DNA of 64,000 nt from an uncultured Erysipelotrichaceae bacterium (GTDB taxonomy: Bacteria > Bacillota_I > Bacilli_A > RFN20 > CAG-826): positions 34,444-98,443 of the forward strand of contig CACYCS010000093.1 of the NCBI GenBank assembly GCA_902773005.1, in the 5' to 3' direction. This document shows, in pieces, positions 1 to 8,069 of this stretch. A program made the position numbers and the translations under genes. Each line of letters begins with the position of its first letter. The first letter of the stretch is position 1. Below the pieces are notes generated by a model. That model worked only from the letters and a program-made list of their open reading frames with translations. It was not told the origin of the DNA and ran no database searches.

Positions 1-2
1 CT

Positions 3-788
3 TATACGGCGGCGCAAAAGGACAATGTCTACACGATTCTCAATAAGTCCGCGGTGGTGGAACGGCCCAAGATGCTATATAACGCCAAAAACGACAATTA
101 CGTCATCTGGTTTCATAGCGACGGCCCAACCCCTGCCCATGACTTTGCTTATGACGCCGGATGCAGTGGGGTGGCCGTAAGCGATTCGCCTTTCGGCCCA
201 TTCCGATTGATTGATCGCTATCGGCTGAATGAATGCCCTGATGATCAATTCGATTGCTTCCCGCTTAGCAAAGGGGAAGCGCGCGACATGAATTTGTTCC
301 AAGACGATGACGGCAAAGCCTATATCGTCTACACGAGTGAAAACAACAAAACCATATACCTGTCCCGCTTGAATGAGGATTACACCTATTTGGACGTCGA
401 CCCAAAGGAAGCGGTGCACAAAAGGGATTTCATAAGGCTTTTCCCTTCGTCGATGAGGGAGGCGCCAGCCTTAGCGAAGATCGAGGGGCGTTATTACCTC
501 ATGACTTCTTCGACCACGGGCTGGGCTTCCAATGTGGCGACATGCTGGAGCAGCGACTCGCTTTTTGGGGAATGGAGGAGCGACGGCAATCCCTGCGTTG
601 GCGAAGGAAGCATGTTCGCTTTCGACACCCAATCGACTTGCATCTTCCAAGCGAGCAACGGGGCTTGGATCTATTATGGCGACCGCTGGAACGCAAAGAA
701 AATCGCCGACTCCAGATATGTCTGGCTGCCGGCGAAGCTGAACGATGGGAAGCTCAATATCGAATGGAAGTCGAACTGGACTTATTGA
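3..788 (+). CDS. Glycoside hydrolase family 43-like protein, 3' part (5' end outside window)
   Basis: The frame is open from the window edge to the stop at 788, so only the C-terminal part of the gene is visible. Recognisable blocks are VERPKMLYN near the start, then RDMNLFQDDDGKAY, REAPALAKIEGRYYLMTS and YGDRW. This series is typical of the five-bladed propeller of GH43, closest in my memory to the exo-beta-1,3-galactanase-like subfamily GH43_24, whose members cleave galactose-containing side chains. Whether it is secreted cannot be said because the N-terminus is missing. The GTG at 54 is an internal codon, not a believable start. The 3' end overlaps the convergent PAP2 gene by 7 bases. The fold assignment is firm; the substrate is inference. 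Confidence 0.75.
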   Translation, partial: YTAAQKDNVYTILNKSAVVERPKMLYNAKNDNYVIWFHSDGPTPAHDFAYDAGCSGVAVSDSPFGPFRLIDRYRLNECPDDQFDCFPLSKGEARDMNLFQDDDGKAYIVYTSENNKTIYLSRLNEDYTYLDVDPKEAVHKRDFIRLFPSSMREAPALAKIEGRYYLMTSSTTGWASNVATCWSSDSLFGEWRSDGNPCVGEGSMFAFDTQSTCIFQASNGAWIYYGDRWNAKKIADSRYVWLPAKLNDGKLNIEWKSNWTY

Positions 789-1747
789 TTCGAGTCGGGC
801 TTAGCCAAATTGACCTCAGGGAATTTCTTAACGACTTTATCAGCGATTAGGGCGACTAAGAAAGCACATAAAGTGGCAAGGATCGCGCCGAAGGAGACGT
901 CGCTTAGGAAGTGGGCACCATTGACGATGCGGGCAAATGCCGTCGTGATGGTAAGAGCGAGAACGACGAAGATCGAGATGTGCTTGACGAGCTCTTTATC
1001 GCTCGTTCCTTTGACGGCGGAGAGGATGAGCGGGACGACGATGAAGGCCGCGATTCCACCGGTATGTCCGGATGGGAAGGACTTAAGGGCGTCGCTATTT
1101 CCACCATTATCGAGCTTATGACCGATAGAGAACTGCCACCAGGCACGGAAGTCATCGGTCGAGTAAGCGTTATCAGCCCATGCGAGGAAGCGGTAGCGGG
1201 GGCGTCCAGCAAGGATCTTGAAGACGTTGAGCGCGCCTTGGAAGATTCCGAAGGTCAAGACGACGGCAAGGCCAAGAACAGCAAGGCGGTATGGGGAGAT
1301 GTTATCGTCATCGGCAAGAACGAAGCCCAGGAAATAGAGCCAGACGTTGATCGCAATCGCAAGGACGGCTGCCATCACGTTAGAAACGGTATAGCCATAT
1401 CCATTTGTCACGTCGCTTCCCTTGAGGTCCTTGTAATTGAAATAGAAGACCGCTCCGACGACCACGACTCCGACAAGGATCCCTAGGGCGATCAGCCAAG
1501 GCCTATTGCCTTTGCGGATCAAACCCTTTCCGGCGATTCCTGCGCCGATCGGCCCAACGAAGGTGACAATGACAGAACCCCATGACTCAAAGAACATGCC
1601 AAATGGCGTCCCTTGGGTCGCGATGGAGGTCGAAAGCTTCAAATCGAATATGCTTCCGAGGATAAGCCCGATGAGGGCAATGACCCAAAACAATAGGAAA
1701 TACCAGAGTTTCAAACCAAGAAATGATTTGTTGAGTACGTTTTTCAT
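782..1747 (-). CDS. PAP2-superfamily membrane phosphatase
   Basis: A 321-residue multi-spanning membrane protein with the three phosphatase motifs of the PAP2 (type 2 phosphatidic acid phosphatase) family: K177 with GRPR at 181-184, PSGH at 225-228, and R273-x5-H279-x3-D283. About six to eight hydrophobic segments are visible, with the active site expected on the outer face. Such enzymes dephosphorylate lipid phosphates such as phosphatidate or undecaprenyl pyrophosphate; the substrate here is not visible. The start at 1747 is chosen because GAGGAG lies 6 bases upstream; an in-frame extension to 1783 lacks any ribosome site. It is convergent with the GH43 gene. Confidence 0.85.
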   Translation of the reverse strand: MKNVLNKSFLGLKLWYFLLFWVIALIGLILGSIFDLKLSTSIATQGTPFGMFFESWGSVIVTFVGPIGAGIAGKGLIRKGNRPWLIALGILVGVVVVGAVFYFNYKDLKGSDVTNGYGYTVSNVMAAVLAIAINVWLYFLGFVLADDDNISPYRLAVLGLAVVLTFGIFQGALNVFKILAGRPRYRFLAWADNAYSTDDFRAWWQFSIGHKLDNGGNSDALKSFPSGHTGGIAAFIVVPLILSAVKGTSDKELVKHISIFVVLALTITTAFARIVNGAHFLSDVSFGAILATLCAFLVALIADKVVKKFPEVNLAKPDSNQ

Positions 1748-2120
1748 GCTTTGCTCCTCATTACGGGCTAGATTATGCCACAATTGCGGGAAAGTCGCAT
1801 CATGAAGCCGAGTTGACGCGATGATGGTTCGTGTTTTTCAATGCCGTACATCTCGATGATTGGGCAATGCTTTTTCGCGACCAGAATAGACCCGCGCATT
1901 GTATTCTGCTTCGCATTTCCCCATAGATATCTCCTTTAGGGAATACGTTTTCAGGGAATACGTCTTCCCTATAAATTGCATCTTGTAATGAATCAGGATT
2001 CAACGCCAAAGGGTCGCTTGTCGATTTGGAGCTAAATCAACATTTTTTGCGTTATGTGTTGTTCGACTCGAAGGGCACGGAAAGTAAATTATTGGTGTCA
2101 GCGAAAGGAGAATCGAAACA
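1748..2120. other. Intergenic region with possible small ORFs
   Basis: This 373-base gap has no convincing gene. On the minus strand an ATG at 1924 follows a strong ribosome site (AAAGGAG) but opens only a 28-codon frame ending at 1838. A different minus frame, from an ATG at 1899 to a stop at 1768, gives 43 residues that look protein-like (contains ILVAKKHCPIIEMYG). A one-base shift would join the two, so this may be a small frameshifted gene ahead of the PAP2 gene. A direct repeat of GGGAATACG occurs twice within 1939-1963. On the plus strand AAAGGAG before 2121 serves the next gene. Confidence 0.3.
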
Positions 2121-2474
2121 ATGAACACTGATAAAGCATTTGCAGAAAAAATCGCTGCGGATTACGCACCCAAGAAAACAAGCAAGGTGGTCGCGCTTAG
2201 AAAACTTGACCAGAAGGCAAAACTTACGCCCACGGTATTCGCGTATTCGTTCGGAGTCGTGTCGGCGCTACTTCTTGGAGTTGGGATGTGTCTGTCACTC
2301 AAAGTCATCGGGGATGGCTCCCTGTGGCAAAATATCGTTGGATATGTCGTCGGGAGCCTTGGCATCCTTGGCGTTGCCATCAACTATCCGATTTTCAAAA
2401 GGTTCTTGGCTCGGCAGAAGCAAAAATACGCAAGTGACATCATCGCGCTGGCGAATGAGATCGCAAAGGAATAG
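2121..2474 (+). CDS. Small membrane protein, unknown function
   Basis: A 117-residue protein preceded by GAAAGGAG with good spacing. The first 50 residues are charged (lysine-rich), followed by two hydrophobic segments at about residues 50-70 and 75-95 and a short basic C-terminal tail. No motif is recognised. It lies 10 bases upstream of a TetR regulator gene and is probably co-transcribed with it, so it may be part of a small TetR-controlled membrane unit with the 208-residue membrane protein that follows. That link is inference from spacing only. Confidence 0.7.
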   Translation: MNTDKAFAEKIAADYAPKKTSKVVALRKLDQKAKLTPTVFAYSFGVVSALLLGVGMCLSLKVIGDGSLWQNIVGYVVGSLGILGVAINYPIFKRFLARQKQKYASDIIALANEIAKE

Positions 2475-2484
2475 AGTTTTCTAG

Positions 2485-3054
2485 ATGAACGGGAACGAAT
2501 CGAAATACTTCAATACCGCCCGCTTGATGGACGAAGCCCTCCTTCGACTGCTGGAGAAGAAGGACTTCGACTTCATCACGGTCAAGGAGATCTGCAAGAC
2601 CGCCGGGGTCAACCGATCGACGTTCTACCTCCATTACGAAACGATCGATGACTTGCTTAAAGAAACGGTCGAGATGGTTTCGCGCGGATTTGCTTCGCGG
2701 TTCGAAGAGGTCAAGGAACAAGCTGACCCAAATAAGGTTCTCACAACCGAGTCGTTCCTCCGCCTATATCTCGCTTATATTAGGGACAACAAGAAGATCT
2801 ATGGGCTGATGCATGAAAAGCCTGACTTATTTGCCATCGAAGAGAAATGGAATCGCATCTACAAGGATTATTTCGTTAAGGCACTGGATCATTTCCGTGT
2901 CCCAGACACAGAGAAGCCTTACGTTTTATCCTTTTACATCGAAGGGGTGCTAGGCATTGTCCGCGCTTGGATTCGAGGCGGATGCGAAGACGACATCGAT
3001 CTCATTATCTCCGTCATTGAAAGAAACACATTCGCGGATGAAAAGAATCGTTAA
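2485..3054 (+). CDS. TetR/AcrR-family transcriptional regulator
   Basis: A 189-residue protein with a classical TetR helix-turn-helix in the first 50 residues: ITVKEICKTAGVNRSTFYLH followed by the typical YETIDDLL. The C-terminal part is an alpha-helical ligand-binding domain of the divergent kind seen in DhaS-like TetR proteins (TetR_C_8). It probably represses its own operon. It sits 10 bases downstream of a small membrane protein and overlaps the next membrane protein gene by 17 bases, so all three are likely one transcript. The ribosome site is weak. Confidence 0.88.
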   Translation: MNGNESKYFNTARLMDEALLRLLEKKDFDFITVKEICKTAGVNRSTFYLHYETIDDLLKETVEMVSRGFASRFEEVKEQADPNKVLTTESFLRLYLAYIRDNKKIYGLMHEKPDLFAIEEKWNRIYKDYFVKALDHFRVPDTEKPYVLSFYIEGVLGIVRAWIRGGCEDDIDLIISVIERNTFADEKNR

Positions 3055-3664
3055 TCGAATCAAAGAAATCTATTCCATGGGGGACGTGTCTTTCTTTTGC
3101 TCCCTGATTGGGCCTTTGACGATGGGCACGATCCACCTTGTGGCGACGATTTTGCATTTCGATTGGATCGTGGTGAACTATTGTGTTTTCTCCTATCTCA
3201 TGGCCCTTGCGAAAACCTGGCAATGGGCGATAACAAAGTTCCGCCTACAGCCGAATCACTATGTTGCGGGAGCCATTTCAGTTGCTGCTTTAATCGCGCC
3301 TATGATGGCGTCGATTGTTTTGACAATCCGCTACCAAGATGCGCCGCATTATATTTTTGACTGGCTCGTATATGCTTACGCGCTTTATGGGACGATCAAG
3401 ATGGTTCTTGCCATCATGCATCTAGCGAAAAAGGAAAAGGACGATAGGCAATTCGTCCTAGCGTTCCTCGGAATGATCGCGGCCCTATACACGATTCAGA
3501 TGATGGAATTCAAACTCATCATGTTCGCATCTAACGGGGAAGTTGGAACGGACATGTATTTGATGCAGTTATTCACTCAGGGCGCGGTATTCCTTTTCGC
3601 GGCCTTCGTGATTGGCTTCTTTATATATAAGGTGTGCAAAAACGGGGCAAGGCGGCAAAATTAG
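3038..3664 (+). CDS. Multi-spanning membrane protein, unknown function
   Basis: A 208-residue protein with about six hydrophobic segments, beginning MKRIVNRIKEIYSMGD. The start at 3038 is preferred to the upstream ATG at 2957 because that extension lies wholly inside the TetR gene and is not hydrophobic; the chosen start still overlaps the regulator by 17 bases, which suggests translational coupling. I do not recognise the family. Being in an operon with a TetR regulator it may be a transporter or a membrane stress protein, but nothing in the sequence proves this. Confidence 0.75.
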   Translation: MKRIVNRIKEIYSMGDVSFFCSLIGPLTMGTIHLVATILHFDWIVVNYCVFSYLMALAKTWQWAITKFRLQPNHYVAGAISVAALIAPMMASIVLTIRYQDAPHYIFDWLVYAYALYGTIKMVLAIMHLAKKEKDDRQFVLAFLGMIAALYTIQMMEFKLIMFASNGEVGTDMYLMQLFTQGAVFLFAAFVIGFFIYKVCKNGARRQN

Positions 3665-3677
3665 CCTAGCGAATCTC

Positions 3678-3992
3678 TCAGCAACCTTTCCTATCGAGCG
3701 AACACGCCGCATGAGTTTCGCCTGGGATCACGTCGAATCCGAGGCTGCGTACAACGGATTCCCAATTGATGGTTACGGTTCCGTCTTCCAGGATCAATGC
3801 GGGCAAGCCGATGTCATTGATTTCTTTGCAATGGTCAAAGACGGGGGAGGAATCACGAAGCATCAGGAAATCCCTTAGACTTTCCAGACTTTCGTTGATG
3901 TCGATGAAATCGTATTCGATGCCATGTGCGTCGAAGTTCATTTTGCAGTCCCTGCAATCAGGGCACATTTTGCTTCCGTATATTGTGATCAT
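3678..3992 (-). CDS. Glutaredoxin-like thioredoxin-fold protein
   Basis: A 104-residue protein that starts MITIYGSKMCPDCRDC, with the redox CPDC pair at C10 and C13 and a third cysteine at C16. The pattern beta-strand then CxxC at the first helix, and a cis-proline-like block (GLPALILEDG, about residues 69-78), fit the glutaredoxin/NrdH branch of the thioredoxin fold. The start at 3992 has GAGGAG 5 bases upstream; a longer frame to 4544 is only the reverse of the flavodoxin gene. It is divergently transcribed from the flavodoxin/OhrR-like operon and probably shares its control of thiol redox state. Confidence 0.82.
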   Translation of the reverse strand: MITIYGSKMCPDCRDCKMNFDAHGIEYDFIDINESLESLRDFLMLRDSSPVFDHCKEINDIGLPALILEDGTVTINWESVVRSLGFDVIPGETHAACSLDRKGC

Positions 3993-4113
3993 ATGAGCTC
4001 CTCTATCTATATTATCTATTGTATTGGCATAGCAAACCGGCTGCCATATGTTTGGAATGATCCTGCTGATTAGGCGTTCTTTTTGCACAGAATTCAAGTC
4101 TATCGTAATTATG

Positions 4114-4142
4114 TTGACACAATATGTCGCGTGCGATATATT
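4114..4142 (+). promoter_or_regulatory. Promoter with embedded operator for flavodoxin-OhrR-like operon
   Basis: TTGACA at 4114-4119, a 17-base spacer and TATATT at 4137-4142 form a near-consensus sigma-A promoter. Between and overlapping the two boxes lies the imperfect inverted repeat ATATGTCGC-GT-GCGATATAT (4122-4141, one mismatch in nine pairs). A repressor bound here would block RNA polymerase. The MarR/OhrR-like protein two genes downstream is the obvious candidate. Confidence 0.7.
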
Positions 4143-4167
4143 TTTGTCGGAACAAGGAGGATCCAAT

Positions 4168-4578
4168 ATGGAAATCGCGATCAGATACTTCACCAAAAGC
4201 AAGAAGGGCAATACTGAGAAGATTGCCAAATTCATCTCGGAGAAACTTGGAATCGAGGCGCTAGACGTCACCCATCCCCTAGAAGAGGAAGTGGGGCAAT
4301 TGATTCTTGTGAACGCGATGTATGCGGCCGACGTCGATAAGGAGATCAAGAACTTCTTGAAGGACAATGCAGCCAAGATCAAATCCATCGTGAACGTCAA
4401 TAGCGCTGCTTCGGGATCAAGCACCTTCAAGGCTGTAAAGAAAGTCGCCGACAAATACGGCATAGCCATGAGCGAAAAAGAGTTCCATACCGCAGCGAGC
4501 TGGATCTTCATCAACAAAGGCCGCCCGAACGAAGAGGACTTCAAGCGCTTGGCGGAATTCCTTGAGACCCTGAAGTAA
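4168..4578 (+). CDS. Flavodoxin-like protein
   Basis: A 136-residue protein with the flavodoxin phosphate-binding loop after the first strand (RYFTKSKKGNTEKIAKFI, residues 5-22), consistent with FMN binding. It is slightly shorter than typical flavodoxins (about 140-170). AAGGAGG precedes the ATG at 4168; the longer frame to 4048 runs through the promoter and is rejected. It is the first gene of an operon with the OhrR-like regulator (4-base gap) and the CTNYGC flavoprotein, so it may pass electrons to or from that enzyme under oxidative or electrophile stress. Confidence 0.8.
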   Translation: MEIAIRYFTKSKKGNTEKIAKFISEKLGIEALDVTHPLEEEVGQLILVNAMYAADVDKEIKNFLKDNAAKIKSIVNVNSAASGSSTFKAVKKVADKYGIAMSEKEFHTAASWIFINKGRPNEEDFKRLAEFLETLK

Positions 4579-4582
4579 GAAA

Positions 4583-5026
4583 ATGGATAAGTACGAAGGG
4601 CTGAAGCTCAAGAATCAGTTATGCTTCCCTCTTTACTCCGTTTCGAATCTCATCACTAGACGCTACAAGCCGATGCTCGATGAGCTTGGATTAACCTACA
4701 CCCAGTACATCGCGATGATGGTCATCTGGGAGAAGAAACGGGTGAATGAGAAAGAACTAGGGGAGGCGTTGTTCCTGAAATCGAATACCCTGACGCCGAT
4801 GCTTCAGAAGCTAAAGGCAAAAGGGTATCTCTCCATCGAGAAAGACAAAGTAGACGCGAGGAACCTAGTGATAACGTTGACCGAGGAAGGGGAAGCGCTG
4901 AAAGACAAAGCCGTATGCGTCCCCGAATCGATCGCGAAGACGCTCGATCTAACCCCGGAAGAGGCGGGATTTCTCTATCGGATCCTATATAAGATATTGG
5001 AGGCAGACAGCAATGAAGAACTATGA
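4583..5026 (+). CDS. MarR/OhrR-family redox-sensing regulator
   Basis: A 147-residue winged-helix protein. The N-terminus KNQLCFPLY closely matches Bacillus OhrR, placing the single peroxide-sensing cysteine at C14, with the two tyrosines that contact it conserved as Y28 and Y39. The DNA-binding block KELGEALFLKSNTLTPML (about 57-74) and a wing (DARNLVITLTEEG) follow. OhrR releases DNA when the cysteine is oxidised by organic peroxides. Here the classical target ohr is absent and the operon contains flavodoxin and a flavoprotein, so the output is redox repair of another kind. It overlaps the next gene by 14 bases and probably binds the dyad at 4122-4141. Confidence 0.88.
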   Translation: MDKYEGLKLKNQLCFPLYSVSNLITRRYKPMLDELGLTYTQYIAMMVIWEKKRVNEKELGEALFLKSNTLTPMLQKLKAKGYLSIEKDKVDARNLVITLTEEGEALKDKAVCVPESIAKTLDLTPEEAGFLYRILYKILEADSNEEL

Positions 5027-6368
5027 TGTTATCTACATTGGCAGCGGCCACGCTTGCTGGCATGGGGCATTAATCTTAAAGACCCTCGGAAAGTCGGTTG
5101 CGTTGGTTGAAAAAGACCTTTTGGGCGGGACGTGCACCAATTATGGCTGCGATGCCAAGATATTGCTCGATTCCCCGTTCGAACTCAAAGAGGGGCTTGA
5201 CCGCTATAAAGGCATTGGGTTAGGGCAAGAAGCCAAACTCGATTGGAAATCCCTCATGGCCTACAAGAAGCAGGTCATCGGATATATGCAGCCGGCGATG
5301 AGCGGCCTATTCGACCGCTTCGGATTCGATTTGATCCGCGGCGAGGCCAAGTTCATCGACGCCCACACGATTGAGGTTGCGGGTGAGAAGTACTCGGCCA
5401 AAAACTTCGTTATCGGCACGGGGCAGACCTATGTCCCGCTCGATATACCGGGAAAGGAATACTTCCACGACTCCAGGGAGTTCCTCTCCTTAGACGAAAT
5501 CCCTGACCACGCGACCTTCGTCGGCGCTGGCATCATCTCGATGGAATTCGCCTCGCTTTGCCTAAGCCTTGGCAAGAAGGTGGACGTCGTGAATGTGACG
5601 GGCGCCGCCTTGGAGATGTATCCGCAGGAATACGGCCAGCAAATCGTCGAGAAGATGAAGGGCCAAGGCGCGAACTTCGTGTTCAACGCCCACGTCAAAT
5701 CGATTGAGAAAAAAGGCGAAAACGAATACACGCTCCGCACGGATGAAGGCGACGAGATCAAAACCAACTACATCTTGGTCGCCGTCGGACACAAGGCGAA
5801 CGTCGAAGGGATGAACCTCGAGGGCATCGGGGTGAAGGCTTCTAGCCGCGGGATTGAGGTTGACTCCCATCTCAGAACCGCGGTCAAGAACATCTACGCC
5901 TCCGGAGATGTAATCGACAAGAAGATTCCCAAATTGACTTCTACCGCGGAATTCGAATCGAATTACATCGCCCTCGATATCCTGAATCCGCTTAACGGGA
6001 AAATCGAATATCCCGTTATTCCGAACCTCGTCTTCACCTTGCCGCGCATTGGCCAGGTTGGCGTAAGCGTCAAAGACGCTGAAGCCCATCCTGAACTCTA
6101 TCGCGTAGAGAAGGTGGAGCTTGGCAAAACCATGTCCTGGTGCAATAAGAACCAGCCCTATGAGCATCTGACGTTCGTGATCGACAAGAAGAACCACTTA
6201 GTCGGTGCCGCGATCTTATCCGATGATGCCGGAAGCTATCTCGATGTGTTGACTTTGATCATCAACCTTAAGGTCACGGCGAGGCAATTATCGAAGATGG
6301 TCTTCTCCTTCCCGACCCAGACCTATGGCCTTATCTCCTCGCTTATCCCGCTGCTACTACAAAAATAA
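5013..6368 (+). CDS. FAD/NAD(P)-dependent pyridine nucleotide-disulfide oxidoreductase family flavoprotein
   Basis: A 451-residue two-dinucleotide-fold flavoprotein: FAD site GSGHAC near residue 10, active-site-like cysteines C41 and C46 in GGTCTNYGC, and a second Rossmann motif GAGIISMEFA near residue 170. It resembles dihydrolipoamide and mercuric reductases. The usual C-terminal HPT...E, which supplies the catalytic His-Glu pair, is replaced by FSFPTQTYG, so the catalytic histidine is missing and it is probably not an ordinary disulfide reductase; similar proteins occur in lactobacilli. It is translated from GGAGG and overlaps the OhrR-like gene, suggesting induction by oxidants or electrophiles. 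Confidence 0.85.
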   Translation: MKNYDVIYIGSGHACWHGALILKTLGKSVALVEKDLLGGTCTNYGCDAKILLDSPFELKEGLDRYKGIGLGQEAKLDWKSLMAYKKQVIGYMQPAMSGLFDRFGFDLIRGEAKFIDAHTIEVAGEKYSAKNFVIGTGQTYVPLDIPGKEYFHDSREFLSLDEIPDHATFVGAGIISMEFASLCLSLGKKVDVVNVTGAALEMYPQEYGQQIVEKMKGQGANFVFNAHVKSIEKKGENEYTLRTDEGDEIKTNYILVAVGHKANVEGMNLEGIGVKASSRGIEVDSHLRTAVKNIYASGDVIDKKIPKLTSTAEFESNYIALDILNPLNGKIEYPVIPNLVFTLPRIGQVGVSVKDAEAHPELYRVEKVELGKTMSWCNKNQPYEHLTFVIDKKNHLVGAAILSDDAGSYLDVLTLIINLKVTARQLSKMVFSFPTQTYGLISSLIPLLLQK

Positions 6369-6384
6369 GCGGCAATCTAACGTG

Positions 6385-6414
6385 AAGGGCGCCCTCGATT
6401 GAGAACGCCCTTTT
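6385..6414 (+). terminator. Rho-independent terminator of the redox operon
   Basis: AAGGGCG (6385-6391) pairs with CGCCCTT (6406-6412) around a 14-base loop and is followed by a short T run. It closes the flavodoxin-OhrR-flavoprotein operon. Confidence 0.7.
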
Positions 6415-6518
6415 CGCATTTGCTATGCAAAAACTCACTTCCGCGAAAGATTTTTCATACCATTAGAGTCAAAATGTGTCACAATAACATCAACAACTTC
6501 AATAATAAGGAGAAAATA

Positions 6519-7976
6519 ATGCCTACTAACGATCGCGTTTGCATCATCGGCGGCGGTCCCGCCGGTCTTTCCTGCGCAATGTACCTCGAGAAGAAGGGGT
6601 ACGAAAACTACGTCATCTTTGAAAAACAGAACAGGGTTGGCGGCAAGTGCTTCTCACCGAAGATCAAGGTGAAACACAACGGCGTCGAAGAGGAGAAGTC
6701 CTTCGAAACCGGCGCCATCATGGGTGCCATCACCTATCATGCCGTTTCTGAAATGGAAGAGTTCGGCGGATATTATCACTGCGGACCCGACTGGAAGCCC
6801 GGCGAGCCCAACATGCGCCGCGAATTCCGCAAACTCGACGGCACCGTCGATCATCCATTCGAACCCAAGGTCAACTTCTCGATCAAGAAGACCGCTGGCC
6901 TGCTCAAGCTCAAGAAGCAGATGAAGAAGCTCAACAAGCTCATGCAGACCAAGTACAAAGGCTATGACTGCTATGGCCACCTTGGCGTTGCCAAAGGCGA
7001 ATACTATGGCATCTCCAAGGGAGTCGACGGCTATTGCGGCGCAACCAAAGAGGATTCCTTCCCGAACTACATCAAGGGCACCAACCCGAACCTCAAGGAC
7101 CTCGCCCTTCCGTTCTCTGAATTCTGCAAACTGAATGGCGTCGAGGAAGTCCAGCGCATCTGGATCGCACCGTTCACCTCCTTCGGCTACGGCTTCTTCG
7201 ATGAGATCCCGACCGCCCTCGTCATGAAGTATCTTGACGTTACGACCGCCCTCGAATTCGTCGGCATGAAGCTCTGGACTTGGCCAGAAGGAACCGAGCA
7301 GATCTACGTCCACGTGAACGAAAAGCTCAAACACCCCGCCCTCTTGAACTCCGAGGTCGTCAAGGTCGAGCGCCCTGAAGGCGGCAAGATCAAAGTCACC
7401 GTTCTCCGCGATGGCAAGGAGACCGTCGAGGAATTCGATAAGCTCATCGTCACGACCCCGCTTGATTACTTCGCGAACTACGCCGATGCCACCGCGGAAG
7501 AGAAAGAGCTCTTCGGCAAGATCATCCACGAGAAGTATTGCGACTACATCGCGACCTTCGAGCCTGGCAAGTCCCCGAACATCTCCGGCTACATGGTTGA
7601 CAACATGGTTCCCGAGAGACTCGGCCACGCGATGGTTTATTACAACAGATGGGAATATCTCGATCGCGATTGCCCCGCGACCGTCTATGCTCTCCGCAAC
7701 CACCTCGGCAGCGAAGACGTCTCCTACGAATACACCATGAAGACCATGGATGAGGATATGGAGAAGGTCGGCTTCCCGGTCAAAGAGAAGCTCTACGCTC
7801 AGGAAGTCTATTACTGCCCGCACGTTTCTCCGAAGGATTATGCGGACGGCTGGTATGACAAGCTCGAAGCACTCCAGGGCACCAAGAACACCTTCTACGC
7901 CGGCGAGATCATCTCCTTCGGCGACATGGAAGACACCTGCGCCGCGTCGAAAGACATCATCGGCAGATTCTTCTAA
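6519..7976 (+). CDS. FAD-dependent polyunsaturated fatty acid isomerase-like protein
   Basis: A 485-residue flavoprotein with the FAD motif GGGPAGL at 11-17 and GGKC near 43. Beyond the cofactor fold it matches, block by block, the linoleic acid isomerase of Cutibacterium acnes as I recall it: FETGAIMG, RREF, TKYKGYD, FTSFGYGFFDEIPTA, LWTWPEGTEQ, ISGYMVDNMVPERLGHAMVYY, HVSPKDYADGWY and NTFYAGEI. That enzyme converts linoleate to conjugated linoleic acid without net redox change. The related oleate hydratases are larger and distinct. AAGGAG lies before the ATG at 6519; the longer frame to 6399 spans the preceding terminator. It stands alone between two terminators. Substrate is inference. Confidence 0.8.
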   Translation: MPTNDRVCIIGGGPAGLSCAMYLEKKGYENYVIFEKQNRVGGKCFSPKIKVKHNGVEEEKSFETGAIMGAITYHAVSEMEEFGGYYHCGPDWKPGEPNMRREFRKLDGTVDHPFEPKVNFSIKKTAGLLKLKKQMKKLNKLMQTKYKGYDCYGHLGVAKGEYYGISKGVDGYCGATKEDSFPNYIKGTNPNLKDLALPFSEFCKLNGVEEVQRIWIAPFTSFGYGFFDEIPTALVMKYLDVTTALEFVGMKLWTWPEGTEQIYVHVNEKLKHPALLNSEVVKVERPEGGKIKVTVLRDGKETVEEFDKLIVTTPLDYFANYADATAEEKELFGKIIHEKYCDYIATFEPGKSPNISGYMVDNMVPERLGHAMVYYNRWEYLDRDCPATVYALRNHLGSEDVSYEYTMKTMDEDMEKVGFPVKEKLYAQEVYYCPHVSPKDYADGWYDKLEALQGTKNTFYAGEIISFGDMEDTCAASKDIIGRFF

Positions 7977-8001
7977 TTGCTAGTCGACAAAACATAATCA
8001 T

Positions 8002-8033
8002 AAAGGCCGCGGAAGTTCATCTCCGCGGCCTTT
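8002..8033. terminator. Strong bidirectional terminator
   Basis: An 11-base perfect stem AAAGGCCGCGG (8002-8012) / CCGCGGCCTTT (8023-8033) separates the convergent isomerase-like and aldolase genes, with T-rich ends in both directions. Confidence 0.85.
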
Positions 8034-8069
8034 AGTATTCATCGAAAACAAATACACGCCTCGCCTATG

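Noticed and set aside
1800..2009. A 69-codon minus-strand frame upstream of the PAP2 gene
   Set aside because: It has no ribosome site and lies in a third frame relative to the two better small frames in the same interval. The sequence is not protein-like after residue 30.
3993..4544. An N-terminal extension of the glutaredoxin-like gene to 288 residues
   Set aside because: The extra 184 codons are antisense to the flavodoxin gene and its promoter, while a good ribosome site lies just before 3992.
6654..7823. A 389-codon open frame on the minus strand
   Set aside because: It lies wholly antisense to the isomerase-like gene, has no ribosome site and reads as repetitive Asp/Glu/Leu/Val sequence. 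Strong codon bias of the real gene (many ATC, GAC, AAG, TTC codons) explains it.
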